64,000 bases of DNA from Altericroceibacterium spongiae (GTDB lineage: Bacteria > Pseudomonadota > Alphaproteobacteria > Sphingomonadales > Sphingomonadaceae). Positions 60,770-64,000 of the stretch are shown in pieces. The position numbers were made by a program, and so were the translations under genes. The DNA lies in assembly GCF_003610805.1 (NCBI RefSeq), contig NZ_RAPF01000009.1, positions 33,426 to 97,425 of the forward strand, read 5' to 3'. The notes under the pieces were generated by a model. That model did no database searches. It saw nothing but the letters and a program-made list of their open reading frames with translations, and was not told the DNA's origin. Position 1 is the first letter of the stretch. Every line of letters starts with the position of its first letter.

Positions 60770-61600
60770 TCAATCATGGGCAAAAGTCCATTCTAAATAC
60801 GCTGCAGTCCGCACAGCAGATTGCGCAAGACGACGCTCCATTTGTGGAGTTGCGCGATAGGCATAATCCCAAGACAGAATTACTGGAGATTCTTCAGTTC
60901 CTGTACCTTGTTCTTCACTGGTTACTGGATAAATTTTACCGCGCAGCTCTGCGCTTTCATCAATCCAGTCAAGCGGGTTATGACCCCACCAAGCTATCAT
61001 TTCGTCTGGACTCGTGTCGTGATCCAGGCGATCGGCATATTCCGTGAAACTAAGCTGTTGATGCAATATAAGTCCTTCATCCCATACCCAATGGAGATTT
61101 TGTAGTTCACCAAACCACAGGACTTTAAAATCATTTCCACCTCGATCAGTACCGTTCCCGACATGCAAAGGCATGTGCAGGTCGGCAACAATATGCACGA
61201 CGAAAGCCAGAGCGAGTTTTTTTTGATCTATGTCGGCCGAAGAGTCGCGTAAAACCTGTGTGTAAAGCTCCAGAGCGGTTACCGCGTCACCTTGAGGCGG
61301 ATGATCAAGCTGACTTGCATCTCGTCCCTCAGGCAAGGTCACATAATGGTAAGGCGGCGAAGTCTTTTGCCAGAAAGAATTGGAGTCAGAGCGCATTTCG
61401 TCTGGAAGAGTGGCCAGTTCAACCAATGTTTCACCACGCAGAATTTTCTCGATTTCCGCACTGGTACGCCCATCCAGCTTGCGTTGGGCGATTTCGGCGC
61501 TTACGCGGTGACCGATCGGTCCCCAGGCATAGGCAGGTGCTGCACCAGCCAGTATCGTAGCGAGGCCAAGGCCCGCGAGAATGGGAGAAAAGCGTATCAT
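60770..61600 (-). CDS. S1/P1 nuclease
   Basis: This 276-residue secreted nuclease is of the S1/P1 zinc-dependent type that acts on single-stranded nucleic acids and 3'-nucleotides. The signal peptide (about residues 1-25) ends in AYA, so the mature protein starts with the tryptophan that in this family donates its amino group to zinc (WGPIGHR). Further zinc-ligand regions are seen in PPYHYV, VVHIVADLHMPLHVG and NLHWVWDEGLI. A start at 61600 is chosen to give the signal peptide; the frame is open upstream. It is divergent from thiL with 54 bases between. Confidence 0.93.
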   Translation of the reverse strand: MIRFSPILAGLGLATILAGAAPAYAWGPIGHRVSAEIAQRKLDGRTSAEIEKILRGETLVELATLPDEMRSDSNSFWQKTSPPYHYVTLPEGRDASQLDHPPQGDAVTALELYTQVLRDSSADIDQKKLALAFVVHIVADLHMPLHVGNGTDRGGNDFKVLWFGELQNLHWVWDEGLILHQQLSFTEYADRLDHDTSPDEMIAWWGHNPLDWIDESAELRGKIYPVTSEEQGTGTEESPVILSWDYAYRATPQMERRLAQSAVRTAAYLEWTFAHD

Positions 61601-61654
61601 GGGTATTCCTGTGATCCGAAAGATGACTATCCTTTCCTCTAGTCCAATGGCACG

Positions 61655-62539
61655 ATGATGAAAGGGGAAGCTGATTTCATCGCTGCACTTCGGGCGATTG
61701 CGCATCATCCCGCAGCAAGAATGCTGAATGACGATGCTGCGGTCCTTGCTATAGGATCGGAAACACTCATTCTGACACACGACATGATAGTCGAGGGGGT
61801 TCATTACCTCCCCGATCAGGACCCTGCTGATATTGCCTGGAAACTTGTCGCCACCAATCTCAGCGATCTGGCCGCCAAGGGCGCAAAGCCCGTGGGTGTC
61901 CTGCTCGGTTATATGCTCGGGGAAAACGATACACGCTTTCTGAAAGGCTTGAGAGATATTCTAAATACTTATGATGTGCCCTTGCTCGGCGGAGATACAG
62001 TATCATCCGGCGGAGCTTCACGCACACTCGGTCTCACAGCCATCGGGACAGCCACGTCCACTACCGTGCCTTCACGCACTGCCGCAATGCCTGGCCATGG
62101 TCTGTATGTTACAGGCAGGCTTGGAGCCGCTATGATGGGATTTGAAGCTTTACGAAATCATATCCCAAATATCGACAATACCGTCTATCGTCGTCCCATT
62201 CCCCGCCTTACAGAAGGACAGGCACTAGCACCGCTGGTCAGTTCAATGATGGATATTTCTGACGGGCTTTTGTTGGATAGCTGGCGCCTCGCTACAGCAA
62301 GCAATGTCACTCTGGCCATAAAAAGCCAATGCGTACCAATCGCTGCCCCTGAGGAACGGCGATATGATGCTTTGAGCTGGGGGGATGATTACGAGTTATT
62401 GTTTACTGCAGCATCAGATACCTCCCTTCCCGTTCCCGCAACACGCATCGGAGAGGTGAAGGAAAGAAACGGCGCCCCTCTACTGCTTGATTCCAATCCG
62501 ATTAGCGATCCGGCTGGTCTCGGCTATACCCATAACTGA
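61655..62539 (+). CDS. thiL: Thiamine-monophosphate kinase
   Basis: ThiL phosphorylates thiamine monophosphate to the active diphosphate. The 294-residue protein has NDDAAVL, the LTHDMIVEGVHYL segment, TNLSDLAAKGAKPVGVLL and GGDTVSSGG, then the C-terminal SDGLLLD and WGDDYELLFT motifs. An ATG immediately follows at codon 2, so the exact start could differ by one residue. No nusB is adjacent. A convergent small membrane protein follows. Confidence 0.95.
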   Translation: MMKGEADFIAALRAIAHHPAARMLNDDAAVLAIGSETLILTHDMIVEGVHYLPDQDPADIAWKLVATNLSDLAAKGAKPVGVLLGYMLGENDTRFLKGLRDILNTYDVPLLGGDTVSSGGASRTLGLTAIGTATSTTVPSRTAAMPGHGLYVTGRLGAAMMGFEALRNHIPNIDNTVYRRPIPRLTEGQALAPLVSSMMDISDGLLLDSWRLATASNVTLAIKSQCVPIAAPEERRYDALSWGDDYELLFTAASDTSLPVPATRIGEVKERNGAPLLLDSNPISDPAGLGYTHN

Positions 62540-62558
62540 AACGCTATAATGCTCTCAG

Positions 62559-62753
62559 CTATAACCATCGCCCGCGTATTACTGTCTGCAATCCCCATGG
62601 CGCTCCGATCAGAAGCCCCACAACAATCGGACTAAGACCGAAAGGTGGTGTGACATCGCAAGCACTTATTATTTGCGCAATTAGCGGTGCGATAAAGCCG
62701 ATACCAAACAGAAATGGCATCCAGCGGAACAAGGTTTGAATGGCAGCTTCCAT
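62559..62753 (-). CDS. Small membrane protein, function unknown
   Basis: This 64-residue protein has two hydrophobic segments, roughly residues 10-29 (FRWMPFLFGIGFIAPLIAQI) and 38-52, and a basic end. AGGAGG 7 bases before the ATG at 62753 decides the start over the earlier ATG at 62759, which lies too close to it. It sits 28 bases after the desaturase gene on the same strand, so it is probably co-transcribed, and may be an accessory factor; this is inference only. Confidence 0.65.
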   Translation of the reverse strand: MEAAIQTLFRWMPFLFGIGFIAPLIAQIISACDVTPPFGLSPIVVGLLIGAPWGLQTVIRGRWL

Positions 62754-62781
62754 ACTCATACCTCCTTGCCGAGCCCGCCGA

Positions 62782-63780
62782 TCACAAGGCCGACGTATCA
62801 ACGCCGCGCTTTTCAAGAATAGGCTTCAGCGCGAAATAGGCTTCTTTTGTCCGGTGATTGGGAATACCCGGGTAAAGATGATGAATAAGATGTGTCTCCA
62901 TACACATTGACATCACGTGGCCGAGACGGCTCTTAAAAATCCGTGTAGTCTCATAGCGCCCTGTTTTGCCCTCACGTGGATGGTGTGGAGCCCAGCTAAG
63001 ATAGAAACGGATATAGGACAGTCCGATATGGCGAGGCAGCCACCAGATCAGAGCAGCCTCAATAGCATATCCACTCCATGCCATACCGAACAGAACAGCC
63101 ATAAAAAGAAGCTGCAATTTAAGCGTATCCTTCAGAGCCTTATCTGCTCGCTTTGTCCCCATATCAGCAAGAATTCGCTTATAGTGATGAATTGAGCCAT
63201 CAACACCGGGCTGGCGATTATACCAGGTCTTATACCAAGCGGCCCAAATGTTAGGGGCTTCATCTGTATAATCAGGATCTTTTACCGGGTCGTTGCAATG
63301 GTAATGATGTTCCAGATGCATCAGACGCGCCATTGAAAAAGGGAAAACTATGGGAATAGTCGATACCTTACCGACCCATTCATTGACCCATCTGTTTCTA
63401 TTTCCTGGACGCGCAATGTTATCATGCATCGCTTCGTGACTGGTAACGTACCCGCCAGTTGCAAAAATACAGGACAAAACAAAGGCCAAAGGCAGGTTCA
63501 ACCACCCCATAATAGCAAGCGGAAAGAAAGACAGCCATATGGCAAAGCAGCCCCATGCGGCCACCACATAAGGCCACATAGGACCGCCATGAAAGCGGCG
63601 CGCTATTTCCATTTCCTCCTTGCGAAGATTACGCTCGGCATGGTGGCCTTGCAACTCATCCGCCTCCGGCGAACCAACAGATTCGTCACTCTCCCTTATG
63701 AAGGCGGTATCGACAAAAGTCTCGTTTCCCTCTCTCCAAATGACCTGCTCTTTAGATTGATCGAACGACCTGTCTGTCAT
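62782..63780 (-). CDS. Membrane fatty acid desaturase/hydroxylase family protein
   Basis: This 332-residue integral membrane di-iron enzyme has the three histidine clusters HEAMHD, HLEHHYH and HLIHH, with hydrophobic segments before and between. The order HxxxH, HxxHH, HxxHH is that of the fatty acid desaturase and carotene ketolase/hydroxylase superfamily. The substrate (acyl lipid or carotenoid) cannot be told. The N-terminus of about 60 residues is charged and probably cytosolic. Confidence 0.88.
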   Translation of the reverse strand: MTDRSFDQSKEQVIWREGNETFVDTAFIRESDESVGSPEADELQGHHAERNLRKEEMEIARRFHGGPMWPYVVAAWGCFAIWLSFFPLAIMGWLNLPLAFVLSCIFATGGYVTSHEAMHDNIARPGNRNRWVNEWVGKVSTIPIVFPFSMARLMHLEHHYHCNDPVKDPDYTDEAPNIWAAWYKTWYNRQPGVDGSIHHYKRILADMGTKRADKALKDTLKLQLLFMAVLFGMAWSGYAIEAALIWWLPRHIGLSYIRFYLSWAPHHPREGKTGRYETTRIFKSRLGHVMSMCMETHLIHHLYPGIPNHRTKEAYFALKPILEKRGVDTSAL

Positions 63781-63878
63781 TCAAACCCCCTACACATCAA
63801 AATAAGGACCCTAATAAGGCAGGCCACAAAACATTGTTAATAGTTTATATACCATAATTTAATTTGATGAGACAAGCT

Positions 63879-64000
63879 AGGCTCAGGACCTATTAAATTG
63901 CTTGCGTGGGGTATGATTGGTTGATTCAATGGTAGTGTCGAGGAGGCGCTGCCGATGGATGTACCGTTTTTGTTGAGCCGTGCGCAGATGCGCCGGATTG
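63879..64000 (+). mobile_element. Left end of an IS5-type insertion sequence (truncated by window)
   Basis: At CTAG (63877-63880) the sequence changes to GGCTCAGGACCTATTAAATTG, which looks like an IS terminal repeat, and 74 bases later a transposase frame opens. CTAG/TA is a common target of the IS427-type IS5 group. The other end and any target duplication are outside the window, so the boundary is a best guess. Confidence 0.6.
63955..64000 (+). CDS. IS5-family transposase, 3' end outside window
   Basis: Only the first 15 codons are visible, MDVPFLLSRAQMRRI, with GAGGAGG in front. This is close to the start of IS5-family transposases (the PFLL..QMRRI start). The product would be the IS transposase; completeness cannot be judged. 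Confidence 0.65.
   Translation, partial: MDVPFLLSRAQMRRI

Overview
The window reads as ordinary chromosome of an alphaproteobacterium, most likely a member of the Sphingomonadales. This is inferred from protein family resemblance (DUF4170 protein, long-form LeuA, alphaproteobacterial carAB/greA, long PstC and PstA, a PhaC with a MaoC-phosphotransacetylase fusion); no 16S rRNA gene is present. Almost all DNA is coding, most genes are housekeeping, and many neighbours overlap by 1 to 8 bases. Hand-counted lines suggest about 52-58% G+C on the left (up to about 20 kb) and about 43-55% further right.

Layout. 1-7.3 kb: a truncated SDR, a flavin reductase, ribH with an aldo/keto reductase, eno, a cluster of small membrane-anchored proteins resembling the E. 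coli yqjD/yqjE/yqjK group, a DUF4170 protein and a decayed GNAT acetyltransferase pseudogene. 7.3-21.6 kb: greA, carB-carA, a YqeY-like protein, dnaG-rpoD, a DUF2059 protein, rpiB-glyA-nrdR-RNA methyltransferase and rpsD. 21.7-34.5 kb: tgt, a TSUP transporter, an MHYT-PAS-GGDEF-EAL protein, queA, a cyclophilin, coaD, a polyprenyl synthase, xseB, purL, serB and miaA. 34.5-40.8 kb: branched-chain amino acid synthesis (ilvB-ilvN-ilvC, then leuA), with a YceI-like protein between. The leuA gene has a leucine-rich leader peptide and a 13-bp hairpin, which looks like an attenuator. ilvB also has a terminator hairpin in front. 40.8-45 kb: an unrecognised protein, recJ, two identical tRNA-Glu genes and a TetR regulator.

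45.2-52.5 kb holds polyhydroxyalkanoate and lipid/acetyl-phosphate genes: phaB, phaC, a fused (R)-enoyl-CoA hydratase/phosphotransacetylase, ackA, fabI and an outer-membrane phospholipase A. The last five are packed or overlapping and look like one operon. 52.7-59.9 kb is a complete phosphate-sensing and uptake set (phoR-pstS-pstC-pstA-pstB-phoU-phoB) with candidate Pho boxes before pstS and phoB. The right end carries an extensin-like protein, an S1/P1 nuclease, thiL, a small membrane protein, a membrane desaturase and the left end of an IS5-type insertion sequence that runs off the window.

The items most worth a second look are the leuA leader, an unexplained structured segment before rpiB-glyA, the PHA/acetyl-phosphate/FabI/phospholipase operon beside the Pho regulon, the EAL protein with a degenerate GGDEF domain, and the GNAT pseudogene. 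No CRISPR array, prophage, rRNA operon or clear defence system was seen.
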